From a virus: a stretch of DNA of 32,509 bases. The translations under genes and the position numbers were made by a program. The notes beneath the pieces were generated by a model. It saw nothing but the letters and a program-made list of their open reading frames with translations, did no database searches and was not told the origin of the DNA. This document shows, piece after piece, positions 1 to 7,976 of the stretch. Each line of letters begins with the position of its first letter. Within the stretch, counting starts at the first letter, position 1. The stretch is from the IMG/VR virus record IMGVR_UViG_3300009165_000017, positions 1-32,509 of that record, one strand, 5' to 3'.

Positions 1-49
1 GTCGCCAGGAGCCTTACCAGATTAGGCCATTCTCCGTAATTAAAGGGCG

Positions 50-91
50 TGGACCGGAACCGGGAAGGACGTGGTGGACAGTTCCGGCCCA
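50..91 (-). terminator. Inverted repeat, possible 3' hairpin of the operon
   Basis: Arms TGGACCGGAAC (50-60) and GTTCCGGCCCA (81-91) pair over 11 bp with one G-U when read as minus-strand RNA, around a 20-base loop. The repeat lies just beyond the stop codon of the last gene seen (103), so it would form at the 3' end of the leftward transcript. Only a short interrupted T stretch follows, so Rho-independent termination is uncertain. It could instead be an RNA-stabilising hairpin or a protein-binding site. Bases 1-49 hold nothing I recognise. Confidence 0.4.
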
Positions 92-102
92 CTGGGGAAA
101 AA

Positions 103-438
103 CTAAGGAATCCTGAGCACTGGTGCGGCCAATGTCCTGATCGTTCGTGTTGGTAAGCCACAGACCTCGTTAGAGTATCCGCTTTCATTGCCTTCTGCGT
201 CGTAAGCAGAGCAGACGAAACAGTAATTCTGATTTAGTGTCAATTCCGTGACTTTAAACGTCAATACTCCGCCAACGTCCGTAACGGTGCCGTAGGAGCC
301 TGATGCGGTCCCGTAGTGGAGCTTATAGCCCGTGACTCCCGTGCTGGCTGATGCGTTCCAAGCAAGCGTGATTTCCCCCGCTTCACCACATGCGGCCATG
401 ATGACCAGGCAAATGATAACACTGAGTAATCTTTTCAT
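103..438 (-). CDS. Exported fibronectin type III protein, possible lipoprotein
   Basis: This 111-residue protein starts with a clear signal sequence: basic MKRLL, a hydrophobic core (residues 5-15) and MAAC at residues 14-17. The latter is an imperfect lipobox because Met replaces the usual Leu/Val/Ile at -3. The rest reads as one fibronectin type III domain: EITLAW at the first strand, GYKLHYG, a Leu/Thr-rich turn, YCFVCSAYD, and the closing GNESGYSNEV. Such domains are common in phage structural and surface proteins and bind carbohydrate or protein partners. It is the last gene of the lysis block, two bases after its neighbour. An o-spanin role is conceivable from the lipobox and location, but the fold is unlike known spanins. 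The role is unknown: surface alteration, release, or virion attachment. The fold and the signal are well supported. Confidence 0.75.
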   Translation of the reverse strand: MKRLLSVIICLVIMAACGEAGEITLAWNASASTGVTGYKLHYGTASGSYGTVTDVGGVLTFKVTELTLNQNYCFVCSAYDAEGNESGYSNEVCGLPTRTIRTLAAPVLRIP

Positions 439-440
439 AA

Positions 441-698
441 TTACCTCTTGTACCAGATAGAGGCATTCAGCATTTTGACAATGCCGTCATTCGCCTGTTT
501 CAGACCTTCCTGAAACTTGTCGTTATCGACAATATCCTTGCTTGAAATGGCTTCGGCAAGGTTAAGAGAAAATCCTGCGAATTCAATCACGGTTGCCTGC
601 TTCTGGTCACCCTTCAGGCCAGTCATGAGGTTTTCAACTCCCAAAATGATCGACGGAAGCATTGTAATTACCTTAAAAAGCTTACCTAAAAATCCCAT
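441..698 (-). CDS. Small amphipathic protein of the lysis region
   Basis: An 85-residue protein of unknown function. Its start is well set by AAGGAG about ten bases upstream of the ATG. The N terminus (residues 1-25, MGFLGKLFKVITMLPSIILG) is an amphipathic to hydrophobic segment that could lie on or insert into a membrane. The remainder is polar and helical with no cysteine. It lies between the two-segment holin candidate and the exported FN3 protein, so a membrane-associated part in lysis (antiholin or accessory holin) is possible. That is inference from position and hydrophobicity only. Confidence 0.6.
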   Translation of the reverse strand: MGFLGKLFKVITMLPSIILGVENLMTGLKGDQKQATVIEFAGFSLNLAEAISSKDIVDNDKFQEGLKQANDGIVKMLNASIWYKR

Positions 699-714
699 AG
701 TATTTTCTCCTTAT

Positions 715-894
715 TTAGTTTGGCGTCACCTTCTGATTTCCAAGATGGTTGACGTAGTATTGAAATGCTCCAACAAACGCCGATATTATCACAGACCAGA
801 TCGGAGATAAATGAAATTCCGATCCAGCAGCCGCATTAACCATCTGCAAGAATATTAGGATTGATTGAAGTAACAGTACTGTGTTCGCTTTCAT
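715..894 (-). CDS. Holin candidate, two membrane segments, 59 aa
   Basis: This short reading frame (ATG at 894, TAA at 715) encodes 59 residues with two hydrophobic stretches, about residues 5-20 (VLLLQSILIFLQMV) and 29-44 (IWSVIISAFVGAFQYY). They are separated by a short polar turn, and the tail NHLGNQKVTPN is polar. That is the size and topology of class II holins. The ATG overlaps the endolysin stop codon as ATGA, and GGAGG lies six bases upstream inside the endolysin gene, so the two are translationally coupled. Holins form membrane lesions that release or activate the endolysin. The family cannot be named from sequence. At 59 residues it falls under common length cut-offs. The main alternative is an antiholin. 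Confidence 0.75.
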   Translation of the reverse strand: MKANTVLLLQSILIFLQMVNAAAGSEFHLSPIWSVIISAFVGAFQYYVNHLGNQKVTPN

Positions 895-1346
895 ACGACC
901 TCCACTTTATATTCTGGATTGATTTCTCCTGTCAACATCATATGTTCCAATCGTACAGCCCGATTCCCTACCTGAACGTACCAGGACGAGTCAGCCATCT
1001 CCGCTGCGGCTAATTCATAGTTCTCCGCTTCAAGAGCCGCCATCATCCGTTTAAACGCCAGTAATCCGTTAATCCCGAGGTTAAACGCCATATCCACGAG
1101 GACGCATTGCCGGATAACGTCAAGATCCCTGAAGAATGGTATTTTCTGCACACATTGGCTCAACATATCAAATACGTCATGTTCGAACAAGTAGTAGGCT
1201 TCGTCCTTGGAAATGCCCTTTTTGTCCAGACACCGGCCGATCCCGATGGTCAGGAATCCCCGGCTGTCTTTGTACGGCGTCAGGGACAGACCTTCATCCA
1301 ACCGAAGCATTTTCTTCGAAGTCATGACAATTTGGTCAATATTCAT
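891..1346 (-). CDS. Endolysin, T4-type lysozyme (GH24)
   Basis: This 151-residue muramidase would cleave the N-acetylmuramic acid to N-acetylglucosamine bond of peptidoglycan at the end of infection. The GH24 catalytic region is clear. Glu18 (in RLDEG), Asp27 (in YKDSRG) and Thr33 (in FLTIGIGR) keep the 9- and 6-residue spacing of Glu11, Asp20 and Thr26 in T4 lysozyme. Later blocks MAFNLGINGLLAFKRM and WYVQVGNRAVRLEHMMLTGE match the C-terminal helical lobe. There is no signal peptide or signal-anchor segment, so it should be a canonical holin-dependent enzyme. It overlaps the preceding membrane coiled-coil gene by 11 bases and the holin candidate by four. The length is normal for a single-domain GH24 endolysin. 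Confidence 0.95.
   Translation of the reverse strand: MNIDQIVMTSKKMLRLDEGLSLTPYKDSRGFLTIGIGRCLDKKGISKDEAYYLFEHDVFDMLSQCVQKIPFFRDLDVIRQCVLVDMAFNLGINGLLAFKRMMAALEAENYELAAAEMADSSWYVQVGNRAVRLEHMMLTGEINPEYKVEVV
906..935 (-). promoter_or_regulatory. Promoter-like sequence in the endolysin 3' end
   Basis: Minus-strand TTGACA (930-935), an 18-base spacer, then TATAAA (906-911). It lies within the last codons of the endolysin, just upstream of the holin candidate. The predicted transcript start (about 899) would cut into the GGAGG ribosome site of the holin, which weakens the case. Chance occurrence within coding sequence is a real possibility. Confidence 0.3.
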
Positions 1347-1626
1347 TTAAACGTCTCTCCATTGCTATCTCGCGTTCTCTCATCAGGATTTGAAGAATGG
1401 TTGTAATTCCTTCCTGAGTCCGTATTACTTTCTGTTGATTTTCATAGAGTAATGCCGTCATCCTCTGTAGTTCAGTACAATTCACTTCCATTACTGTCAT
1501 CCGGTGTTCACTGGCGATGGCAATACCGACCATCACAAGGATAATGGGAACTATTGTAATCATACGATCTATCCATCTCTGCTTGGCTATTTGTGTCATT
1601 GTGGGTACCCCATCAGGATTAGTCAT
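1336..1626 (-). CDS. Membrane-anchored coiled-coil protein, possible i-spanin
   Basis: A 96-residue protein with one transmembrane segment at about residues 22-39 (MITIVPIILVMVGIAIAS) and then a long helical, charged region (40-96) likely to form a coiled coil. An N-terminal anchor followed by a periplasmic coiled coil is the topology of Rz-type inner-membrane spanins, which help disrupt the outer membrane of Gram-negative hosts. I see no nested Rz1-like lipoprotein gene, so the assignment is topological only. The ATG at 1626 overlaps the previous stop as ATGA. A second Met at residue 10 is a possible alternative start. Cys50 is the only cysteine. Confidence 0.65.
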   Translation of the reverse strand: MTNPDGVPTMTQIAKQRWIDRMITIVPIILVMVGIAIASEHRMTVMEVNCTELQRMTALLYENQQKVIRTQEGITTILQILMREREIAMERRLNEY

Positions 1627-1901
1627 TTCATCAACTCATAAGTAAAGATCGCCCCCAATATAACCACTATACTGGAGATTAAAAAGTTCAGCAAGATTGT
1701 CTCTCTGCGACTAACGAATAACATTCTTTCATCATTGATCTGTTTTCGAAAATTATTCATTTCCTCCAACCGGACGCTAAGAATCGATTCCGATTTTTGT
1801 ATCGATTGGTCTAGCGCCCGTAATTGAAATTCACATTTTTCTTCGAGCGCCTCTATTTTCGCAATAGCTAATGGACATAATTTATCAGCAGGACAATTCA
1901 T
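1623..1901 (-). CDS. Coiled-coil protein with C-terminal membrane anchor (XhlA-like topology)
   Basis: A 92-residue protein. After a short Cys-containing start (MNCPADKLCPLA) comes a long charged helix (about residues 13-66), followed by one strongly hydrophobic segment (about 70-88, LLNFLISSIVVILGAIFTY) at the C terminus. Small proteins with a coiled coil and a C-terminal anchor, such as the XhlA family, accompany holins and endolysins in some phages. The gene starts the lysis block, overlapping the upstream ejection-protein stop by ATGA and the next gene by four bases. A lysis role is inferred from position and topology. An alternative is a membrane partner of the ejection proteins. Confidence 0.6.
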   Translation of the reverse strand: MNCPADKLCPLAIAKIEALEEKCEFQLRALDQSIQKSESILSVRLEEMNNFRKQINDERMLFVSRRETILLNFLISSIVVILGAIFTYELMK

Positions 1902-3385
1902 TTTTTATCATCACTAGTTGTTTGATCCAAATATTGTTGTAATTCTTCTAAATACGAATTAACGCGCGCGGTCGCCGTAGCCAAAGTTGTCCTTCCGTAT
2001 TTGGTCGGATTTTTAGCACTACCCTTATATATCGCGATTGCAAGCCGGGATTTCATGGCGGGATTATCAATTACCCCACGTAATATTCCCGCTGCCAGTG
2101 CGACTTTATTGCTTCCTGTTACAGCGTGCATTCCTGATGCCGCGAGAGGGGTGCCAATTCCAAATATCTGATGGCTTCTAATTCTCGCTACAGCCCTTTC
2201 CATTTCTCCATCCAAGCTTATCAGGGAACCTTCTTTAGCATTAAGCTCAGATACCTCAGGAAAGATATTGGCTATTTCCTCCTTCAACCCCCGTGCAAGA
2301 TTTTTTTGAGTCTCGATCTGCGCTGATCCGAGTTCACCATATTTTTTACGCAATTGTACATATGTACCCTTTTTGATTGCTTGTGCTTCCTCAACGGGAA
2401 TCGGAATATCTAAAGGGGCGCTAGTGGGTGTCAGTCTAACCTGATGTTCTTTTAGAAATTCTTTCTTGCTTTTCTTTATTGCACTCCTATCTGATGCGGG
2501 ATTAACCTGTGCTTTCCATTCCGGTATCATATCATCGGCACGGGAAGCAACCTTTGTGGGAGAAACGGTTGCTCCAGGCTTGCTTTTTATGAGATCATCG
2601 ATCTCCTTGTTTAATCCATCAACCAAAGATGAAATTTTGTCCGCACCAGCCTGACTTACTGGTATTTTGTTTTCTAATCCGGTCTGAACCTGTCTGGATA
2701 TATTGGGAAGATTCTTTTTTGTCTTAGAAGGTTTCAGGGCGCTCTCATATAATCTTTCAGCCACTTTATTGATCTGGCTTGTTGGTGTAATTAATTTACC
2801 AACCTTTATCGGCGCTTGAAGTGGATCGACATAACCAGCTATCTTCCCGGATGTTTTTCCCAATGTGCCCAAAGTCTCCGCTGTCTTACTCATTTTCCCA
2901 GCTTCAGCGGCATATTTTAAACCTTTTAATCCCCCCGCTCCCCCACTGAATAAAATTGAAATATCTGAAGCGAATCCAGCAGGATCTTTGTATGCTGTAT
3001 TGACGATATTATCCCATCCACCATATCTTTCTTTCAATGAATCGACGAGCGCCGTACTATAAGGACCATACTTTTGTTTTAATAAATCCCTGACTTGTCG
3101 TTCGGCTGGGGTGTTGAAAGTATTCGGCATTGTATTCATTGCCGTCCCCATTATGACATTACCGACACCCTTAATTGTTTCAACAGGATGGATAATAGTA
3201 TTGACAATATCCTTCCCTAAATCCAATCCCGATGATGCAACATTAGATATGAATCCACCGATTGATTTAGATTCTTCAGGAATAGTGGTTCCTAATACAG
3301 GCTTCGCCCCAATGCTTGTAGGATCGAAATCATTCACGGGAACTGCCCCAATACTCGTAGGATCAAATTCTTTTAATTGTGGCAT
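1898..3385 (-). CDS. Internal virion / DNA-ejection protein
   Basis: A 495-residue protein with no enzymatic motif. It opens with two direct copies of FDPTSIGAxPV (residues 7-30), then a Ser/Gly-rich region with weakly hydrophobic helices (about 43-90 and 135-165, SDISILFSGGAGGLKGLKY). A long Lys/Glu-rich helical middle follows, then a hydrophobic Gly/Ala patch (about 400-440, GIGTPLAASGMHAV) and a polar tail. Membrane-active patches in a large helical protein, placed between another internal protein and the lysis genes, match the ejection proteins of short-tailed phages. These leave the capsid and form a conduit through the host envelope. No transglycosylase motif was found. GGAG lies nine bases before the ATG. 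The role is inferred from composition and gene order. Confidence 0.65.
   Translation of the reverse strand: MPQLKEFDPTSIGAVPVNDFDPTSIGAKPVLGTTIPEESKSIGGFISNVASSGLDLGKDIVNTIIHPVETIKGVGNVIMGTAMNTMPNTFNTPAERQVRDLLKQKYGPYSTALVDSLKERYGGWDNIVNTAYKDPAGFASDISILFSGGAGGLKGLKYAAEAGKMSKTAETLGTLGKTSGKIAGYVDPLQAPIKVGKLITPTSQINKVAERLYESALKPSKTKKNLPNISRQVQTGLENKIPVSQAGADKISSLVDGLNKEIDDLIKSKPGATVSPTKVASRADDMIPEWKAQVNPASDRSAIKKSKKEFLKEHQVRLTPTSAPLDIPIPVEEAQAIKKGTYVQLRKKYGELGSAQIETQKNLARGLKEEIANIFPEVSELNAKEGSLISLDGEMERAVARIRSHQIFGIGTPLAASGMHAVTGSNKVALAAGILRGVIDNPAMKSRLAIAIYKGSAKNPTKYGRTTLATATARVNSYLEELQQYLDQTTSDDKK
3296..3370 (-). repeat. Tandem 13-codon repeat at an ejection-protein N terminus
   Basis: Two adjacent 39-base units encode EFDPTSIGAVPV and DFDPTSIGAKPV (residues 6-17 and 19-30 of the 495-residue protein). 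The DNA units are also close to identical, so this is a tandem duplication rather than chance convergence. Confidence 0.8.
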
Positions 3386-3388
3386 GGT

Positions 3389-5221
3389 CTACTCCACTAC
3401 CTTGTATCCGTTTTCTTCCATGATCTTTTGCTGGTCTTTGGTCACTGTGAATTTACCCTTAGGACCAATCATTTCAATCGTCCCTGATTGAGTCGGTTGT
3501 TCCCCCCATTTATCGAATGCAGCTTGAGCTTCGGGACTTACGAATCCTGGCCCGCCATCACGCAGGGCGAATTCCTGCCTATTCATTCCGGTTTTCCATC
3601 CATGCGCCTGGGATTCGATCTTGCCGCCGAGAAGCTTCACGGTTATTTTAACGTTGGACAAAATCTGATCGGGAGACATATTCCCGCTGAAATCACCTTC
3701 ATTCTCCTTGCGTTCTGAGAACTCTCCACCAGTTCCAACATATGCCTTAGTTACTTCTGGTCCTATGCGGTGAACAATGGCTTTCAATGTCGTAACCGGA
3801 GTTTTTCCGGTCTGCACTCCGACAAAGTTAGCTATCTGGTTTAATTTCTGAATATCACCATTTTTAAGAGCAAGTGAAGCTTCTCCCAATGTGTCCAAAT
3901 GATTGGCGAGAGTATTGACGGCCTGAAGTTGTTTGTAATCATTTCCACTTGTGAAGCTATTGACTATTTTCTGCCTCGATTGATACTCCTTTTCGTCATA
4001 GTTCGGATCAACCGCATAGGCCATTGCCAGCCATCTTTTCCATTGAGGATCTTTTGTGGCAAATCCTCCTACCGGCTGTCTGCGATACTCAACTAACGCC
4101 TTGACTACATTCCTGTCTGTTAAGGGAAGCTCATTTAATCTGGCTTCAATATTCTCTCCGGTCAACGTCGGCATATTGACCATATTGGATGATTCCTTTT
4201 CTTTTGCTTGCTTCTCCATCCATTTCAAGGCATTCCTATTGGCAGGATCTTCCGCTATCCATTGATTCATAGCTTGTTGTTCAATGCTGCCCGAACTGGA
4301 AGGTTTATTATCTCTGTAATACGCTTTAAGGCGTTCCTCGTCTTGCAGTTTTCTCATTGATTGCAGGTATTGTTCTTCAGTTCGCCGTTTCAATTCCCGT
4401 GCCGTCTGTGCGGTGATTTCCATGAAGCGCTGACTCCCGGAATCGTCAGCCGGTGACATGGGTATCCTGATAGGCTGATTCGGCACCGTAATGCCGGGGA
4501 AGTTGGGCGCTGCTTCCTGAGACGGTTTGTGCCATTGAGTATTGCCCTGCATCATGGCTTCTGCGATTATATCTTGCGGAACTCCTTGAGAATTAGCCGG
4601 TGTTACGCCGCGCATATCATAGGAAGCGCGTCCAACCTTGTCCGCAGTCTTTTGTGCGGTAGTGTCAATCCCTGCCGCCGCCATTGCCTGCATCATATCA
4701 AATTGCTGTTTTGCTTCCTCCTGTTGCATCTTGAATTCTTCTTTTTTTCGGGTATGCCGAATCTCTTCCTCTTTCAGTTTCATGGCGGCAAGCTGATCTT
4801 GACGGCTCATTTCGTACTGTCTTGTCTGTTCCTTCCGGGCGTCCATCAGGTTTTTCTGATCCATGTACCCGCCCAAGGCGTCTGCCGCTCCACGTCCTCG
4901 ACCGGCATAACCGCCACTCCCGCCGCCGGCCAGAGCGCCTAATCCTCCTGCCGCAGCAATAGGGAGTATCTTGGCAAGCAGCATCTTTAATTTGCTTTGC
5001 TTATCGGCGTTTGGATCACCCGCCGCCGGCGCACCCGCAGCAGGGACAGGAGGCGCTGCATTCCCGACATTGGGCATCGTTCCGCTATAGCCGGGAAGTA
5101 TCAGATCGGATTTATTCGGATTCATCATGGTCATTAACACCGGAAGCAAGCTCTTCAATACGTCCATCTGAGGATTGTTGTTTGGAGTAGGCATCCGTAA
5201 AGTTGGTGTTGTTATAGACAT
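3389..5221 (-). CDS. Large internal virion / ejection protein
   Basis: About 610 residues from the ATG at 5221; a TTG at 5239 is the alternative start. It begins with a Pro/Met-rich region, then a hydrophobic Gly/Ala stretch (KILPIAAAGGLGALAGGGSGG, about residues 84-104) that could span a membrane. Next comes a Lys/Glu/Gln coiled-coil region (about 120-175), a long polar middle, and a better-ordered C-terminal half with AYAVDPNYDEKEYQ, FTSG and LANHLDTLGEAS. I associate this C-terminal pattern with widely distributed phage internal structural proteins. With its neighbours it should form the injected complex of a short-tailed phage. No lytic transglycosylase or protease motif was seen. GGGTG lies eight bases before the chosen ATG. 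Confidence 0.7.
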   Translation of the reverse strand: MSITTPTLRMPTPNNNPQMDVLKSLLPVLMTMMNPNKSDLILPGYSGTMPNVGNAAPPVPAAGAPAAGDPNADKQSKLKMLLAKILPIAAAGGLGALAGGGSGGYAGRGRGAADALGGYMDQKNLMDARKEQTRQYEMSRQDQLAAMKLKEEEIRHTRKKEEFKMQQEEAKQQFDMMQAMAAAGIDTTAQKTADKVGRASYDMRGVTPANSQGVPQDIIAEAMMQGNTQWHKPSQEAAPNFPGITVPNQPIRIPMSPADDSGSQRFMEITAQTARELKRRTEEQYLQSMRKLQDEERLKAYYRDNKPSSSGSIEQQAMNQWIAEDPANRNALKWMEKQAKEKESSNMVNMPTLTGENIEARLNELPLTDRNVVKALVEYRRQPVGGFATKDPQWKRWLAMAYAVDPNYDEKEYQSRQKIVNSFTSGNDYKQLQAVNTLANHLDTLGEASLALKNGDIQKLNQIANFVGVQTGKTPVTTLKAIVHRIGPEVTKAYVGTGGEFSERKENEGDFSGNMSPDQILSNVKITVKLLGGKIESQAHGWKTGMNRQEFALRDGGPGFVSPEAQAAFDKWGEQPTQSGTIEMIGPKGKFTVTKDQQKIMEENGYKVVE

Positions 5222-5235
5222 ATTATTCACCCATT

Positions 5236-5601
5236 TCAATAATCAGTCATGCCAAATAATACCATTGCGGTATACGGATCAATGGACGATTGCCATGCTG
5301 GACTCAATGTACCGAAACTATCCCAAAACATCGAATCAATCGGGACATGAGCGGCCCGCAATTGTTCGACTAATGCAGGATCATATAATCCCCGCATCGC
5401 GTCAAGATAATCATCCGTTGAACCTCCAAAATGTCCTTGCGTATTGGTAGTCGGCCAACCAAGGCCCGGATTATAACTCGGATCCCATGAGGCATTCGTG
5501 CCAATATCTATATTTATGCCGCTGTTTCCAGTATTAATGCTTCCGCTTCCTTTATCCGCGCTTGTTTTGTCACCCCGACCCCCAATCTTCGAAGATATCA
5601 A
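5236..5601 (-). CDS. Small internal-protein-like CDS lacking an ATG start
   Basis: A 121-residue reading frame whose first available start is a TTG at 5601, inside the upstream gene; no in-frame ATG occurs until well into the protein. The first 35 residues are Gly/Ser/Asn-rich and disordered. The later part (YDPALVEQLRAAHVPIDSMFWDSF and following) looks like a genuine folded segment. It overlaps the end of the upstream gene by 32 bases in the +1 frame, with GGGGGTCGGGG just before that gene's TGA. Three readings are possible: a TTG-started gene, a C-terminal extension reached by ribosomal frameshifting, or a natural or assembly indel splitting one longer protein. Function is unknown; it lies among the ejection proteins. 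Confidence 0.55.
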   Translation of the reverse strand: MISSKIGGRGDKTSADKGSGSINTGNSGINIDIGTNASWDPSYNPGLGWPTTNTQGHFGGSTDDYLDAMRGLYDPALVEQLRAAHVPIDSMFWDSFGTLSPAWQSSIDPYTAMVLFGMTDY

Positions 5602-6496
5602 TGATATCCGGAGCTAGATTAGCAATCGTAGCTCCCCAGTTTGATCCATTCCCCTGAACATTCGGATGTTCGATACCGTACTTTGCAAGCAGATCCTTAA
5701 TCAGTTCATTCATCTGGTCGCTTTGATTTAACCCATACTGTTGCTGGCCGCTGATGAACTGTTGCAGATTACCTAATAACGCATCAAGCCCGGTAATGGC
5801 TGTCTGCGATAATTGGTTCTGATTCTGGAATCCTTGGTTGGTCAAATTCGCCATGAAATCATTCGTCGCTCGACGTTGAAGTTCGGCCGAATCGCCCATG
5901 CCCAAGTTCGTAACCCCGCCGCCCATCTTGTTCAAATTGCCGATCAGGGTTTCCATCATCGGATCGTAGACCATTTGTTTTTGTGCTTGAACATATTCCG
6001 GAGTAAGCCCGCCCCCGGCGGCTTGACTGGATAACTGTTGTATCAAATCAGTAATGCCCTGCTGCATTCCAGTGAGCGATTGAGTCTGTTGCGTAGCATT
6101 GGGATCTGCGGATGTGAGTCCTAATATCTGACTCAATATATCCGTTCCAGCTTGTCCCGTAATCGCAGAATTGTAGCTTGTCGGATAGGATATGTTCAGG
6201 ATATTGCGAAGCAATTCATCGATGCTGTCGTAACCAACACCCCCAGCGCCCTGAAGATAATTATCAGTATTCGGAGTCCCGATTGCAGGAATAGGTTCCG
6301 TGGGCAAAGTGGTAGGCAGTGCAGGAAGAATCGCGTTAGGCGAAGGAGCGACATATCCCGGCGGGGTTTTTGTTCGGTTATAAAATTTATCGACTATACT
6401 TCCAAAAAGCGAACTGGGAGCAGGCTGTACTTTGGATACGTTGGATTGATTTGTTTGATTGAATAAGGGAGCAAACAACCCTAATGGGTCTGCCAT
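5570..6496 (-). CDS. Gln/Asn-rich internal virion protein, probable ejection component
   Basis: About 308 residues from the ATG at 6496, chosen because GGAGGATGAA directly precedes it; a GTG four codons upstream is the alternative start. The N terminus is Pro-rich and disordered (PAPSSLFGS to about residue 85). The remainder is rich in Gln, Asn, Gly and Leu, predicted helical (for example LTGMQQGITDLIQQLSSQAAGGG), without cysteine or enzyme motifs. Small Gln-rich helical proteins preceding two larger internal proteins resemble the smallest of the three ejection proteins in P22- and T7-like virions. This is inferred from order and composition, not a recognised family match. Confidence 0.6.
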   Translation of the reverse strand: MADPLGLFAPLFNQTNQSNVSKVQPAPSSLFGSIVDKFYNRTKTPPGYVAPSPNAILPALPTTLPTEPIPAIGTPNTDNYLQGAGGVGYDSIDELLRNILNISYPTSYNSAITGQAGTDILSQILGLTSADPNATQQTQSLTGMQQGITDLIQQLSSQAAGGGLTPEYVQAQKQMVYDPMMETLIGNLNKMGGGVTNLGMGDSAELQRRATNDFMANLTNQGFQNQNQLSQTAITGLDALLGNLQQFISGQQQYGLNQSDQMNELIKDLLAKYGIEHPNVQGNGSNWGATIANLAPDIIDIFEDWGSG

Positions 6497-6507
6497 TTCA
6501 TCCTCCA

Positions 6508-7968
6508 CTATTTTAATTCCGTATTAATTTCACCTTCGTCAACCAGGCTGTAATATTCATTAATATTGGTCGTAGCATCGCTTATCCTATGCTTAATCTT
6601 CTTGTGAGTCAAATTAGATGCAAGCGTTGTATCCTGAACATTTGCCGCAATAGTGGCAGAAGTAGCAACGCCTGTTGTGTCGTTGTCCACATAAACTGTG
6701 TGTGTTATCGCGCTACTTCCGCCATTCTTGGTTGTTAAATGAACTTCATGGGATTTTTTCGTAACGCTTGTGCTCATCCGCGCTTCCCGCTTGGTGTCGA
6801 AATAAGTCGTAAACCCGCTTCCGATATCCGTCGCAATTGTGGCATCTTCAGTTCTGCAATATATCTTTCCAGTCGTATGCGTCGGATCGCGGTATAACTG
6901 ATAGACAGCCGGGGGAGCAGTATCATCCACCACGACAGCAATTGCCTTCGATCCGTTATCGTCATGGATAAAGAAACCATCCGTTTCCGGGTAATAATCC
7001 ACCCGCAAATCCGAATAATTATTATTTGCCGTCAATCCGTAGATACTGACGCATCGCTCATACGGACGCCATATCATTGTCCCTTTAGCCGGCGTGTAGG
7101 TAATCATGGAATCGAATGTTTTCGACAGATTCCGCATCATCGGATAATCAAGCGCAACTCCATTCTGACTCCAGACGAGACCATGAAGATTGCTCCACCA
7201 GAACAACCCATAGGGAGACACGCACGTTAATTCATGACAAGGGCACCCGTCCCCGAAGGAATGATACGTTACCGTGAAATCCAGCGGCCCATAGCCTTGA
7301 ATCATGTAGTACCGATGCGTAGACCAGACCACCAAGTAAGAACCAAACCAGCGCTGAGACGTTAAATATTCATTCCGATACTGAGAATTGAATGTCTTGG
7401 AATATCCCGACGTTCCCCACGTAGTCGGATCGCCAACATTGCACCAGATGATAGATGTAGGCGTCGGTTGCGGATATAACGCAAACAAATAGTTATTGTA
7501 CGCACATGGAATAATGGCATTTGCCGTTGCGCCCAAATCAGTGAAGTCGGTTCCGTTCGATGTTTTCAGATCAAGATTTGCGTCCAAGTAAATGTCATAC
7601 GCGCCGAAAGAAGCCCATCCGGGATATGAAGCCGCCGCCGATCCGGTATAAAGAACCGTACCATCAGACAGCTTGTAAATATTCGATACTGTAGCAGGCA
7701 CAGACGTGGTGTAGCTTTCGGCGTAATAGCTGCCATTCTTTCCGCAGTAAATCGACGCTCTGGTTACGTAACTGGCGAACGTAGCCGGGTAAGTCGATCC
7801 GTTGGATTGCGCCTTCACTCCGGTACGCTTAACGAACTTTCCGCCATTGCGCTTCGGGATAATGTTACGCGCATCGGAAAAGAATCCGTCCGGAATGAGT
7901 TCGTCGGGAAGAGAATTAAATATCCCTTTGGTTCCCGCCAAATAATCAGTAAGGTATGGCTTACTCAT
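6508..7968 (-). CDS. Tail nozzle / stabilisation-like protein
   Basis: A 486-residue beta-rich protein with many aromatic and Gly/Asn turns: PDELIPDGFFSDARNIIPKRNGGKFVKRTG (residues 21-50), then WCNVGDPTTWG, VVWSTHRYYMIQG, GLFWWSNLHGLVW. A start motif of the type 'residues to be placed, then remove-me list of measured points' followed by repeated blade-like strands is what I associate with tail nozzle or tail-stabilisation proteins of short-tailed phages (T7 gp12, P22 gp10). These close the tail tube before ejection. AAAGG lies seven bases before the ATG. The gene follows a truncated copy of its own N terminus (7977-8222). The beta-propeller assignment is inference. Confidence 0.6.
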   Translation of the reverse strand: MSKPYLTDYLAGTKGIFNSLPDELIPDGFFSDARNIIPKRNGGKFVKRTGVKAQSNGSTYPATFASYVTRASIYCGKNGSYYAESYTTSVPATVSNIYKLSDGTVLYTGSAAASYPGWASFGAYDIYLDANLDLKTSNGTDFTDLGATANAIIPCAYNNYLFALYPQPTPTSIIWCNVGDPTTWGTSGYSKTFNSQYRNEYLTSQRWFGSYLVVWSTHRYYMIQGYGPLDFTVTYHSFGDGCPCHELTCVSPYGLFWWSNLHGLVWSQNGVALDYPMMRNLSKTFDSMITYTPAKGTMIWRPYERCVSIYGLTANNNYSDLRVDYYPETDGFFIHDDNGSKAIAVVVDDTAPPAVYQLYRDPTHTTGKIYCRTEDATIATDIGSGFTTYFDTKREARMSTSVTKKSHEVHLTTKNGGSSAITHTVYVDNDTTGVATSATIAANVQDTTLASNLTHKKIKHRISDATTNINEYYSLVDEGEINTELK

Positions 7969-7976
7969 TTTAACCT

